Below, piece by piece: positions 58,101 to 64,000 of a stretch of 64,000 nucleotides of DNA. The DNA is taken from positions 11,516,932-11,580,931 of the forward strand of contig CAIIXF020000012.1 of NCBI GenBank assembly GCA_903813345.2, read 5' to 3'. The position numbers and the translations under genes were made by a program. Every line of letters starts with the position of its first letter. Within the stretch, counting starts at the first letter, position 1. The notes beneath the pieces were generated by a model. It worked only from the letters and a program-made list of their open reading frames with translations, was not told where the DNA came from and made no database searches. The stretch is from Owenia fusiformis. Its lineage: Eukaryota > Annelida > Polychaeta > Sabellida > Oweniidae.

Positions 58101-60914
58101 ATATTGACCAATTTTGGTCTGAATTGTAAAAATTGTGAGAATTTTGCATCCACTTGAGAAAAAGTCCTGTGGAGATCACTGTAGTACACTGTAATGCAGA
58201 TCTAATACACTAGATGCTCTGTAACACAAGGGTTCTTAAATGCAGGGCCTAATGTACTGTAATGCAGGGCCTGAAACACTGTAATGCAGAGCCTGATACA
58301 CTGTAACTGTAATGCAGGGCCTAATATACTATAATGCAGGGCCTTGGATACACTGTAATGTAGGGCCTAATGCATCTCCTACAAATGCCCTATTCCATAG
58401 TTTTTGTGATATGATTCATTCAGACTCGAATTCAAGTCATAATGCATTTAGTGCTACCTAACGCTATGTCATGCCTAGGAGATGTTTAAATTGTGATCAA
58501 ATCGACTTTTCTGAAATGTGATTGACCTTTCAAAATCAAAAATTGTTTATACAGAGTTAGCCTATGACATATCTCTCAATCTTAAGATAGCCTATCATAT
58601 TAATGTATACATGGTAACAATCATCCGCATTTCCTCACTCTCTCGTTATTTTGCAACTAACCTTTCAATTTTCATATGGAGTAAGAGATTGAACCATATT
58701 GAAATTAACTGTTTTACAACTGCCAACATATGGGCATCATTCCTTTGGCATTAGGCCATCAATGTCTGTAACAAATGGCTGGTGGTGACATTTTGCATGT
58801 TAATGCCTTGTTTATGAAGTGTAGGATTCTGCTCAGACTGCTGAAAATTTTGTTATTTATTTTCAGATTTTGAGAGTAGGACAAGTGAGTCAGAAATCTC
58901 CACACTCAGTGACAAATCAGCCAATAATCAACTTGCTACCATTAACCAATCAGAATCAAGGATAGAAAAGGGTCATAAACGACAAAAATCTGATCCGAAG
59001 TTTGGTCAAATTTCGCAGGGTGTACCAACATCTTCTCCAATGATTTCTGCCTTTCTAACTGGAACTGATGTGGTCGTAGGAAGCGTAAAGCAGCAACTTG
59101 AAGCCATTGAACAAAATAGATTTGGCATAGCAACACCGGAAGATTCTTCTGAAGACCCCTTAGCTGCAGATCGTATTAAAATGGACAGTGAGATGTTGAG
59201 TATGATCCGCCAAGTTGGAACCTGTTTTCTCGAGAGTCCAGCGAAAGAAAAAACTCCTGAACAATTAGGAAAACATAAGCCAGGGAGGGGACTAGTGCAG
59301 CGTATCACAAATGACATTGAGAATAAATCATGTGGAAACGTATTGGCAAAATCATCGTCAAAATTATCCGCTGCTAAAACACATGCTTTTGTACCTCGGA
59401 AATTATCTCTTCCACACAAACTCCCGGAAAATGATGACATTGAATTTTTGAATATTGAGAAACCATTTGCAGTAACTCCCAACACTGTACCTGTGTCTCC
59501 ATCTATAGAGGCCAGGCCTTCCGTGAAGAGCGAGGTCCAGAGATGGTCCACCGAGATATGCTCACCGATCGATGTTGTATCAATTAAGGAGGATTTGTTT
59601 GTTGAAAAGAGTAAATCGGAGCCAAATTCAAAAACTGACGATGTCAAAAAATCAGATGTTGAGACTAACATGAGAAGCACCCTCAGCAGTTCTTCAACTC
59701 CCAGAATTCATAGCAATTATAGTGAATCCATGACAATCCCCAAAGTTGATCGTGACTCACCCAAAATGGGTTTATCCAAAAGTGCTCCAAATTCACCAGG
59801 AAAGGAAAACAGTGAATTAACATCAGATGGACTCGAGTGTATTGAAGATCTTATGGTCAAAAATCTTGTCAATAGATTTGAGGATCCAACTCCTTGCCCC
59901 GACACTGAAAATCCAGATCTCCCACCTCCCGAGTCAATTGACCAAGAAACTATTATTCGGTCAAAAAGTGCCTCTGATAAACTTTACGCTCAAGGTTTTC
60001 TAGACCTTAAAGACAATGGTGCTCCAACTTTAAAATCCGTGGTTCAAGGAAATACTGATTTGAAATCAGGCGCTATACCAAAATCTCCCCAGACTAAAAG
60101 TGCAGTTACTAAACCAAGTGCAGTATTGTCATCTCCTAAGGAATATATTAATGTAGCCTCAGACACTACTGTGAAAGGTGACATAAAACCATGTGACACC
60201 AAATCAAAAGATGACAGAAAGCTTAAATGTAACACCAAAGTTAAGGGTGACACCAATCCAAAATGTGACACTAAACTTAAAGGCGAAAATGAGCCCAAAT
60301 GTCAAACTAAAGCAACAAGGAAAGCTCTGCAGGAAAAGAAGAAACAAGGTGATCCTCTTACAGATCAAGCCGGCACTTTACATATAGAAAAGACTCAATC
60401 GCTAGAAGAAGATAATATGAATACAGGGGACGAGTACGAGGAGATGCCCGTCAGTGCAATTAGGAAAAGTTGGTCATTACGTGAAAGTAAGGCGCAAGAC
60501 ATCCAATCGGTGTTACCCAATCAGGGACTTAGGTCGAAAGTTCAAGATTCATCTGTCTCAAAAATAAAATCATTCAAAGAAAAATCAGTAGAAAGGGAAA
60601 AAGAACTTGAAAAGGGGGATTCTAGTGTGAAGTCCAATCTTGTAGGCCCAGCTCAGACTATAAGCCAAAGGAAAAGTTGGCCCTCTAGGGGGACTAAAAA
60701 TACTGAGGAGTCTCAGTCCCAGGACAATAATAACTGCTCCATAGAGGGTATATCCTTAAAACGCTGGTCATTACGGGAGAATCAACAACGGAGTTTTGCG
60801 CCACCTATTGAGAGTCCCATGGGATTGTACGCAGTAGAGAAAAAGCTTCATGGGAAATCACATCCTTTGGCAAAACTGCAAATGAAAAATAAAGGGCCTT
60901 TTGATACGATGTAG
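26901..60914 (+). CDS. Slingshot-type cofilin phosphatase, 1,921 aa, 15 exons
   Basis: Exons: 26901-26978, 31103-31185, 41538-41626, 41839-41944, 42428-42568, 43561-43626, 44849-45125, 46012-46187, 46680-46826, 47826-47886, 48240-48379, 48814-49025, 51582-53322, 53837-54237, 58867-60914. All borders are AG...GT, every phase matches, and the total of 5,766 nt is divisible by three. Slingshot removes the inhibitory phosphate from cofilin/ADF, acts on actin filaments in the cytoplasm, and opposes LIM kinase. Domain order is SSH-N (about 55-250), DEK-C (about 260-310), dual-specificity phosphatase (about 316-455), then a tail of almost 1,470 residues. Vertebrate paralogues are, from memory, roughly 650-1,420 aa, so this one is long. 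It is the only complete large gene in the window. Confidence 0.95.
27236..27304. repeat. short inverted repeat in Slingshot intron 1
   Basis: GATATCTTACC pairs with GGTAAGATATC around a GC-rich loop (GTGCCCTCCGGGCCCTCG). The flanks pair further (GGAAATAT / ATATTTCC). Confidence 0.7.
27736..27905. mobile_element. CAGGGGTTTCA-type MITE, copy 1
   Basis: Left end GGGGTCTCATTAGCAGCAGG, right end GAAATTCTAGTGAAACCCCTG without its last base partner. Same family as 29994-30156 and 43138-43240. The left terminus has decayed. Confidence 0.7.
27906..29988. other. Slingshot intron 1, mostly unique
   Basis: AT-rich intron with no exon-like ORF. It holds a perfect 13-bp-arm hairpin at 28862-28890 (AACAGACCGAATA ... 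TATTCGGTCTGTT) and poly-C runs near 28135 and 28906. Confidence 0.4.
29994..30156. mobile_element. CAGGGGTTTCA-type MITE, copy 2, with 5-bp TSD
   Basis: CAGGGGTTTCATTAG at the left and AAGTGAAACCCCTG at the right, flanked by ATTAT on both sides (29989-29993 and 30157-30161). Non-autonomous, about 163 bp. Confidence 0.75.
30720..30779 (+). CDS. candidate alternative first exon of Slingshot
   Basis: An ATG opens 20 codons (MVGFTLTEYRSNSRQDEYQK) that end exactly at a strong donor (AAG|GTAAGT) in phase 0, the same phase as exon 1, only 323 bp upstream of exon 2. It would give an isoform with a different N terminus from a second promoter. Support is the splice site, the phase and position; there is no transcript evidence. 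Confidence 0.4.
31186..32624. other. Slingshot intron 2, first part
   Basis: No exon-like ORF. Two sequences resembling RFX X-box halves (GCAACTATGGTAAC and CTCCATAGCAAC) sit 20 bp apart near 32223-32253; this is weak. Confidence 0.3.
32626..32893. mobile_element. hAT-like MITE with GGATCTGG / CCAGATCC ends
   Basis: Left CAGGGGCGGATCTGG, right CCAGATCCACCAG. Flanks TTAGTCTC and TGAGTCTC are possible 8-bp duplicates with one mismatch. Internal sequence repeats 'GGCCCA' and 'GGCCTA' words. Confidence 0.6.
34205..34458. repeat. 21-bp minisatellite, about 12 units
   Basis: TTCACATATCAAGGTTTTGTG is the unit (split here over the 21st base), with a few variant units (CAAAGTT, TTCATAAATC). As 21 is a multiple of three, several frames stay open on both strands; the 85-124-codon ORFs are artefacts. 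A short variant (TTCACATTTG) continues outside the array. Confidence 0.95.
34500..34605 (+). repeat. dispersed 'TTGGTGTT...CAGGTGGT' element, copy 2
   Basis: GGTGTTCGGCTGTTGGTG leads to ATCTGTAACAAATGGCAGG and TTTTGCATGTTAATGCCTTG. It directly follows the 21-bp minisatellite. Confidence 0.75.
35880..36085 (-). repeat. degenerate 21-bp periodic array, inverted copy 1
   Basis: On the minus strand a series of about eight units reads like GTTCGCGGTATxAGAxxxxxx (for example GTTCGCGGTATCAGAACTGA and GTAAGCGATATGAGATTCGT). Units differ from each other, but the whole series is almost identical to 38083-38260 on the plus strand. It is CpG-richer than the surrounding intron. The ORF across it is a by-product. 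Confidence 0.7.
37220..37460 (+). mobile_element. partial arm of the 5060-5816 foldback family
   Basis: GTCAGAATGACCCTAGACAT, TTTTCAGAAAATGTGCCCAA and ATGGCGGTCATAAAAAGGAA match one arm of the TTAA-flanked palindrome at 5060-5816. Only one arm is present, with no terminal TTAA seen. Confidence 0.75.
37545..37825. mobile_element. 281-bp TIR element with 7-bp target duplication
   Basis: ATAGTTCAACAAGTTAAACC at the left is mirrored by GGTTTAACTTGTTGAACTAT-like sequence at the right. GGGACGC flanks both ends (37538-37544 and 37826-37832). Inner ACTTCCGT / ACGGAAGT blocks also pair. No transposase. Confidence 0.8.
38083..38260 (+). repeat. degenerate 21-bp periodic array, inverted copy 2
   Basis: Plus-strand counterpart of 35880-36085, with units such as GCGCGATATAAGATTTCAC, GTTCGCGATATAAGATTCGT and GTTCGCGGTATCAGAACTGA, and the same right border (GGAAGTCTAGGAGGCCTG). 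Confidence 0.7.
38640..38985. repeat. inverted repeat with GGATTGGCTCCCAG arms
   Basis: GAGGAGGATTGGCTCCCAG (about 38675) pairs with TGGGAGCCAATCCTCCTTGG (about 38958). Flanking ATATGGACCATATTCG pairs only weakly. A decayed foldback in intron 2. Confidence 0.6.
40685..40903. mobile_element. AGGCC...GGCCT MITE, copy 1
   Basis: Starts AGGCCAGTAGCCGG and ends CCCTGGCTAAGGCCT. Its internal ACTGCATGATTTTGAAAGAA is shared with 46379-46586. hAT-like ends; no clear target duplication. Confidence 0.65.
40936..40964. repeat. (ATT)n microsatellite
   Basis: About nine uninterrupted ATT triplets. Confidence 0.95.
41249..41323. mobile_element. 75-bp mariner-type MITE
   Basis: CAGGGTGAGCCAAAAATGTT pairs with AACATTTTTTGCCCACCCTG, and TA flanks both ends (41247-41248 and 41324-41325). 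The CAGGGTG start matches the larger element at 13348. Confidence 0.85.
41538..45125 (+). CDS. Slingshot exons 3-7: SSH-N domain
   Basis: Exons 41538-41626, 41839-41944, 42428-42568, 43561-43626 and 44849-45125. Recognisable blocks: SESYFAVKGAALILPQ, DTIKVAVKLES, QDTEESVLLGMDC, TIGMVLPIWADTKIELDGDG, IFKPVSVQAMWSALQSLHRA, YNYFPGG and SLNEWEQMEDLES. In vertebrates this domain supports F-actin-dependent activation and substrate recognition. A leucine-His-Lys site reported there for actin binding reads LHR here. Confidence 0.9.
42653..42905. repeat. 50-bp minisatellite, five units, Slingshot intron 5
   Basis: Units start with CAGTCATTTCCTGAATTG at 42661, 42711, 42761, 42811 and 42861: a period of exactly 50 bp with very few differences, so it is young. 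Partial units lie upstream. Confidence 0.95.
43138..43240. mobile_element. CAGGGGTTTCA-type MITE, copy 3, with 5-bp TSD
   Basis: CAGGGGTTACACTAG at the left and TAATGAAACCCCTG at the right, flanked by TATCA (43133-43137 and 43241-43245). It is inverted relative to copies 1 and 2. Confidence 0.75.
43788..44547 (+). mobile_element. (GTCC)n / ATGGCGGCC repeat element with 12-bp TIRs
   Basis: ATCCCAACGAAC (43788-43799) is perfectly mirrored by GTTCGTTGGGAT (44536-44547). Inside are GAAGTTCGGTAGGGATATAG, a (GTCC)n run with (GTCA)n, 'gataactcaaata', and several AAGATGGCCGCC / AAAATGGCCGTC segments. It is the compact, apparently complete version of the family that is amplified at 690-5035. Confidence 0.75.
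45225..45525. repeat. 36-bp minisatellite, about nine diverged units
   Basis: Units like AAATGGGTGCTGCACCCTGT + TTCAAAATCTT, each with several differences, lie right after Slingshot exon 7. Confidence 0.85.
46012..48379 (+). CDS. Slingshot exons 8-11: DEK-C and phosphatase domain
   Basis: Exons 46012-46187, 46680-46826, 47826-47886 and 48240-48379. DEK-C spans the exon 7/8 junction (LREVMTTVDLEEVTCK / ELEKEMAMDL...YIDQEML). The phosphatase begins IFDFLYLGSEWNASDLEEL, continues with ILNMTREIDNFFPGLF and VREYD (Asp367, likely general acid), and has HCKMGVSRSAST with nucleophile Cys398 and Arg404. FAMKEYGW and the closing QTYQGILDAS follow. All catalytic residues are intact, so the enzyme should be active. 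Confidence 0.95.
46379..46586. mobile_element. AGGCC...GGCCT MITE, copy 2
   Basis: TAGGCCCGCCAGGGTTTGCC to CCCTGGCTATGGGCCTG, with a 17-18-G run and the shared ACTGCATGATTTTGAAAGAA core. Lies between Slingshot exons 8 and 9. Confidence 0.65.
46854..47520. repeat. 27-bp minisatellite interrupted by a transposon
   Basis: The unit TACTGTAAAAACTTTAAGAT+CTTAAGG occurs once at 46856-46885 and about five times at 47356-47520. The element at 46886-47355 separates them. Confidence 0.9.
46886..47355. mobile_element. 470-bp TIR element inserted in the minisatellite
   Basis: CCGGATTTTCTCGCATATA at the left is mirrored by TATATGCGAGAAAATCCGG at the right, with TA flanks. Removing it and one TA restores an uninterrupted 27-bp array, which fixes its borders. 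CCCATGGG palindromes occur inside. No transposase. Confidence 0.85.
48814..53322 (+). CDS. Slingshot exons 12-13: start of the long tail
   Basis: Exon 12 (48814-49025) encodes NQRELWRCKSESNLL and GGKPRSWSGEDEEI. Exon 13 (51582-53322, 1,741 nt) is Ser/Asp/Glu-rich, low in hydrophobics and probably disordered. It has an acidic stretch, a TPLTPLTPSKTPDFNWREHL block, and two copies of the iterated motif near its end: PGTVKRQLQDIESR (from Gly1004) and PGTVRRTTQEFEEK (from Gly1092). Confidence 0.85.
49983..51260. repeat. 1.3-kb minisatellite, about 41-bp unit with higher-order structure
   Basis: About 31 units of the type TTCATCTCTTGAAGTCACTC + AATGTGTTGTTAAATTCATG. A block of about six units recurs at 50223-50462, 50501-50732 and partly 50826-51002, showing that unit groups were copied together. 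It ends about 320 bp before Slingshot exon 13. Confidence 0.95.
53837..54237 (+). CDS. Slingshot exon 14: basic, Ser-rich tail segment
   Basis: Encodes VHRSSSLKTIRPSK, a 14-3-3-type RSxSx site by pattern; IWKRQSDPDLMSPG, resembling a RRLSDP segment I recall in vertebrate Slingshots; and GMEDDAVI, also similar to a vertebrate tail block. It ends in QQGIVKRQTK. The third copy of the iterated motif (Gly1232) is split by the intron and completed by DFESR in exon 15. Confidence 0.85.
54335..54433 (+). repeat. dispersed 'TTGGTGTT...CAGGTGGT' element, copy 3
   Basis: TTGGTTGGTGTTTAGTGTTC to GGTGGTGACATTTTGCATGT + TAATGCCTTG. Confidence 0.75.
54495..54720. mobile_element. GATCTCC-ended MITE, copy 1
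   Basis: GATCTCCCCTGCGTTAAAAC, GAAAATTTATTTACGCCCTT and TTGACCAAATTTTTAGAATT parallel 57972-58187. The right end is decayed. Near 54720-54770 follows a GATCACAGGGCTTCAAAATC segment shared with 36375-36420. Confidence 0.6.
55353..57931 (+). repeat. 2.4 tandem copies of a 1,061-bp unit
   Basis: Copies start at 55353, 56415 and 57476 (GGTTGAAGACCACAGTAGAG). The third stops after CTCAGGACTATATCC at 57931. Copies differ at only about ten positions (for example GACTCACC/GACTCGCC, ATGGCACTCC/ATGGCGCTCC), so the duplication is recent. The 73- and 75-codon ORFs on opposite strands inside are not supported as genes. Confidence 0.95.
57972..58187. mobile_element. CAGTGATCTCC-ended MITE, copy 2
   Basis: CAGTGATCTCCCCAGC at the left pairs with CTGTGGAGATCACTG at the right. 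Inside are GCACCCA blocks and a 'ttgaccaattttggtctgaattg' type centre. The terminal pattern is hAT-like; TSD unclear. Confidence 0.65.
58188..58378. repeat. 22-28-bp minisatellite
   Basis: About seven units like CTGTAATGCAGGGCCTAATA in the last Slingshot intron. Confidence 0.85.
58755..58812 (+). repeat. dispersed 'CAGGTGGT' element, copy 4 (3' part)
   Basis: CTGTAACAAATGGCTGGTGG and GACATTTTGCATGTTAATGC, 50 bp before Slingshot exon 15. Only the 3' part of the element is present. Confidence 0.7.
58867..60914 (+). CDS. Slingshot exon 15: C-terminal tail
   Basis: This 2,048-nt exon ends at a TAG (60912-60914). It contains motif copies four and five (GSVKQQLEAIEQN, Gly1311; GLVQRITNDIENK, Gly1381), a KRQKSDPKFG segment, a Lys/Asp/Cys-rich block of four about 12-residue repeats (KCDTKLKG-like, 60170-60315), and three [KR]xW[SP] boxes at Trp1775, Trp1844 and Trp1873. 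The last 15 residues contain SHPLAKLQ, similar to the SHSLAKLG end block of human SSH1. Confidence 0.85.
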
Positions 60915-63900
60915 ATACAATACACATCCACTTTTACTTACCGCCTCTTTTACTGCTTTTAAATGTCCTTTTTGAGTCAAATGTTTTTGTTGTTCATGTA
61001 AAGGAGAAAGCATTAGAAAAGTATGGTTAACTTGACCTTTTCCCTAGTTATTGGGATTCACCATTTAGCCTTCACGGTACACATTTTTCATGTCAGTTTG
61101 TTCAATGGTCTTCAACTGTACTTCGATGCAAAGGCTTATCTTTGCAATATACAAGTACATTGTACAAATAGTTGCTACTATACTATGGTGCCTTTATTAC
61201 CAGTTTTGGAATCAGAGCTGTTCAAAATTTTGAATTGAAATGCTTAACACCAAACACCATCCACAAAAAAGTTGAAGGCTATAACAAAATTCTATAATAT
61301 TATTTTTATCTTTGTAATTAATACCAAAATTTTCTTATCAGAATGACTTATTTATATTTAGAATCATGCAATAATGAACATGTAATGTTAACACCAACAA
61401 AAGTATTTATCGTTCTGAAATAATTTTTAGTGTACTATATCCTGAAAATATTGTTAACATAATGTATTTGCTTAATTTAAGTAGCCTCGCTGAAATAATT
61501 TGTAATCTGAGACAGGGTGATAAGTTTTATATTGGTGAGGCTTAGAGCACTAATCCTTCACCCTACCCCATTAATATGGACTAAATGTATGACCATTTTG
61601 CCTTGGAAATCTACATGTATAACAGGTATAGGTTGATCTATGAATTCTCATTTTTGTATGTCCATTTTGCCTTGGAAATCTACATGTATAACGCGTATAG
61701 GTTGATCTATGAATTCTTGTTTTTTTAATTTATTATATTACATGTTGACCTAAAAATGTAGGTTCCAATTACAATTTGCTAATTGCTATAAAGAAAATTG
61801 TGGGTTGCATATTTGGGCCACCCTGTACATTTAAAATTCAGTTTGTAATATCAATGTCAAAATGGAATGTTAAGTGGTGGAATATTGCATTTTTTGTTTC
61901 TTACATGTATTGTACTGTACTGTATTGTTAAACTGTACACTGTAATTATGAGCTTAAATAGTCTAAGGACTTTCTTTACTGTAACAGTAATAATCAAGGA
62001 AGTTCAACGATTTATTCTGATATGCTTAGTTTTTCTTCTCAGCATTGGGATTATCCGAATGCATTTATTTCTTGTATAATCCATTGGATTTTAAATTCAC
62101 TGCCTTCTTTTGCATGTAAAAATAAATGAGAAACTACCTTTTAAGAAAATCATACCAGTTAACTGAACTATAAGAAACTTGGGTATATTTTTCCAAGGTT
62201 AAATATGATGTTATAGTACAGTGTTATTTTTAAATAAAAACCTAAATAAAAAATAAATGAGAAACTGCCTTTTAAGAAAATCATACCAGTTAACTGAATG
62301 AAAAGAAACTTGGGCATATTTTTCCAAGGTTAATATGATGTCATAGTAGTGTTATTTTTAAACAAAAATCTAAGGTATCATCGATTGTAAACTTAGTCTT
62401 GCGTCATCTCTGACCCCCTCCCCCTTATCTTCATTACCAACTGAGATGAGGTATTCAGTGTCACAGGGGCTTGTAGTGAGGCAATTGTATACCATGTGCT
62501 TACGAACAGAAAATATTTAGTATAAAGATCATGAAAACTTCTGATGAATCAATGTGCGATGTACATGTACGAATAATTTTAAAATCTGCCATACATTTTT
62601 TATTATTGAACTGTGCAAATGGCATCATATCAAATAGGTGGCAAATTAATTCACTTGATTTAGCTATAGAATAACATACAGTCATTGTGAGAGCTCTAAA
62701 AAATTAACCCCAAATGCTTTATTAATTAGTATAAAGTGGGCAAATTGAGTAACTTCCCATGGGTCTATATGTAACTTAAAAGTAGCCCTCTCCAAGGAGA
62801 AGATAACTTTTGTATGTATATTATGACAATGATGTATATTATTTGAAGATAATGCCTATGATCTTAAACTAGTATGTAAAAAATATCAGAACTACTTGTT
62901 TGTATTTTAACTCTTAAAATGTTGTTTGATTGCATATAATTTATTGTTCTTATTCTAAAATATGGCTACATTCTGTAATTTACAGTATCGCTGTTTATGT
63001 TAACATGGTGTTTAAAAATGAACCTTGTAGTATGCAGTAACAAATAATAAATCTTTACTAAGAAATATTAACATATTTTATGTTTATTCATCATTAATTT
63101 TTCTTGGAAAAATACTTCATTATGATTGGTCGATCGGAGGTATACAATCAAGTCCAATGAAGACTAAAAAGGTATTAAAAGAACCTTTGTATTTACATTA
63201 CTCTGGACTAGTTAAGTTATAAACTTTCACTCTTAATGTACAAATACCCAATGACTTCACATTCACATTTTGATGTTATACAGTGATTTTGTATACTGTA
63301 CTTCTACTTTATTTGACAGCTGTTTTGATTTGGCGATCCGCCAAATTATTGATTGCCAAATTGTTAAAGTCTACCAAATTAAGTAGCCACCAAATTCCCT
63401 GGTAATTTTAGTATAATGTAAATTAGCACTATTAGAACATTGAAATATTGCAAGTCCGTCAAATTAAATAGTCGCCAAATGTTCAAAACAGCAAATCTGC
63501 CATAATGAGTAGCACCAAATTAAGAAGTACAGCACAACCTATCCTTATCGCCTGTAGTGTTATGACATTTTGTGAGTTGAGTTCAGCAGTTGGAATCTGT
63601 AACAAACTGTTGCAATTTTGAAACGATTTACAATAACTTACCAGATGGTGACATTTTATCATTTATGGGGTCAGAGACTGAGCGCCTATCAGAACTATTC
63701 CATCGCCAAACAAAGTACTATTTAACATGATGGCAAGTAAAATGTTGTAAATCCTACATTTCCCTGAGTTAGTTAATGTTGCTATAGTAATGAACCAAAT
63801 GTCATTGTTTAAACAGCATTTACATGAATATCAACAGCATTATAGCTTTTGGATATTGTTTGAGTCCATCATGCAACAAAACTACAGCTGTTTCCAGTGT

Positions 63901-64000
63901 TGTCATAGAAACAAATGTCACCAATAGTTAATACACACACATCATGGTTGTAATGTATTTGGCACAATGACACAATCATCTCATATCTCTATAGCCACTG
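60915..64000. other. Slingshot 3' UTR / downstream region, no further gene seen
   Basis: Short ORFs only. Two local duplications are present: a 68-bp direct repeat near 61590-61720 (CATTTTGCCTTGGAAATCTA) and a ~125-bp direct repeat at 62122-62372 (AATAAATGAGAAACT...). AATAAA-type signals occur in the 62.1-62.3 kb repeats and near 63047, but none can be tied to the mRNA end. A sequence rich in CCAAATTAA words lies at 63330-63540. Confidence 0.5.

Overview
The window is nuclear DNA of an animal, most likely a marine invertebrate. It is AT-rich, its genes are split by GT-AG introns, and it is full of foldback and TIR transposon remnants, minisatellites and fragments of the 'ATGGCGGCCATTTT' repeat type. 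I cannot place the phylum (mollusc, echinoderm, hemichordate and others remain possible). Gene products were recognised from conserved motifs, not from a database search.

Region 1 (1-6500) is repeats: a 3.1-kb inverted composite of 145-170-bp units, a second tandem array, a (GGAC)n-tailed fragment, a 757-bp palindrome with TTAA flanks and a 159-bp hairpin. Region 2 (6.5-15.2 kb) holds three tandem + strand genes, here DD-A, DD-B and DD-C, each encoding a minimal Death-domain protein of 125-139 aa. All three have a 7-8-codon first exon and a Death-domain exon (270, 270 and 282 nt) flanked by phase-1 introns, and all carry TTTCGTTTTGAT 6-14 bp before the ATG. In DD-B and DD-C the motif extends to TTTCNNTTTCGTTTTGAT, which contains a perfect interferon-stimulated-response (IRF) core on the minus strand. 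Region 3 (15.3-24.0 kb) is transposon-rich: a foldback, a 551-bp hAT-type MITE with 8-bp TSDs, a 6.3-kb inverted-repeat structure, a decayed mobile-element ORF and a G-rich tandem array.

Region 4 (24.2-60.9 kb) is a head-to-head pair. On the minus strand is the N-terminal part of an EFCAB5-like gene (two coding exons, 254 codons). On the plus strand is a complete Slingshot cofilin phosphatase gene. Its 15 exons join in frame to exactly 1,922 codons including the stop, and encode SSH-N, DEK-C and a dual-specificity phosphatase domain with HCKMGVSRS, followed by a very long tail. The start codons lie 936 bp apart around NRF1-like and ETS-like sites. Human SSH2 and EFCAB5 are, to my knowledge, also adjacent and head-to-head, so this looks like old microsynteny. 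The Slingshot tail carries five copies of a G-x-V-[KRQ]-[RQ] motif for which I recall one copy in the human protein. Its introns hold minisatellites, MITEs and 2.4 nearly identical copies of a 1,061-bp unit. From 60.9 kb to the end I see no further gene.

The two most interesting items are the Death-domain trio with shared ISRE-like start-proximal elements, and the iterated motif in the Slingshot tail.
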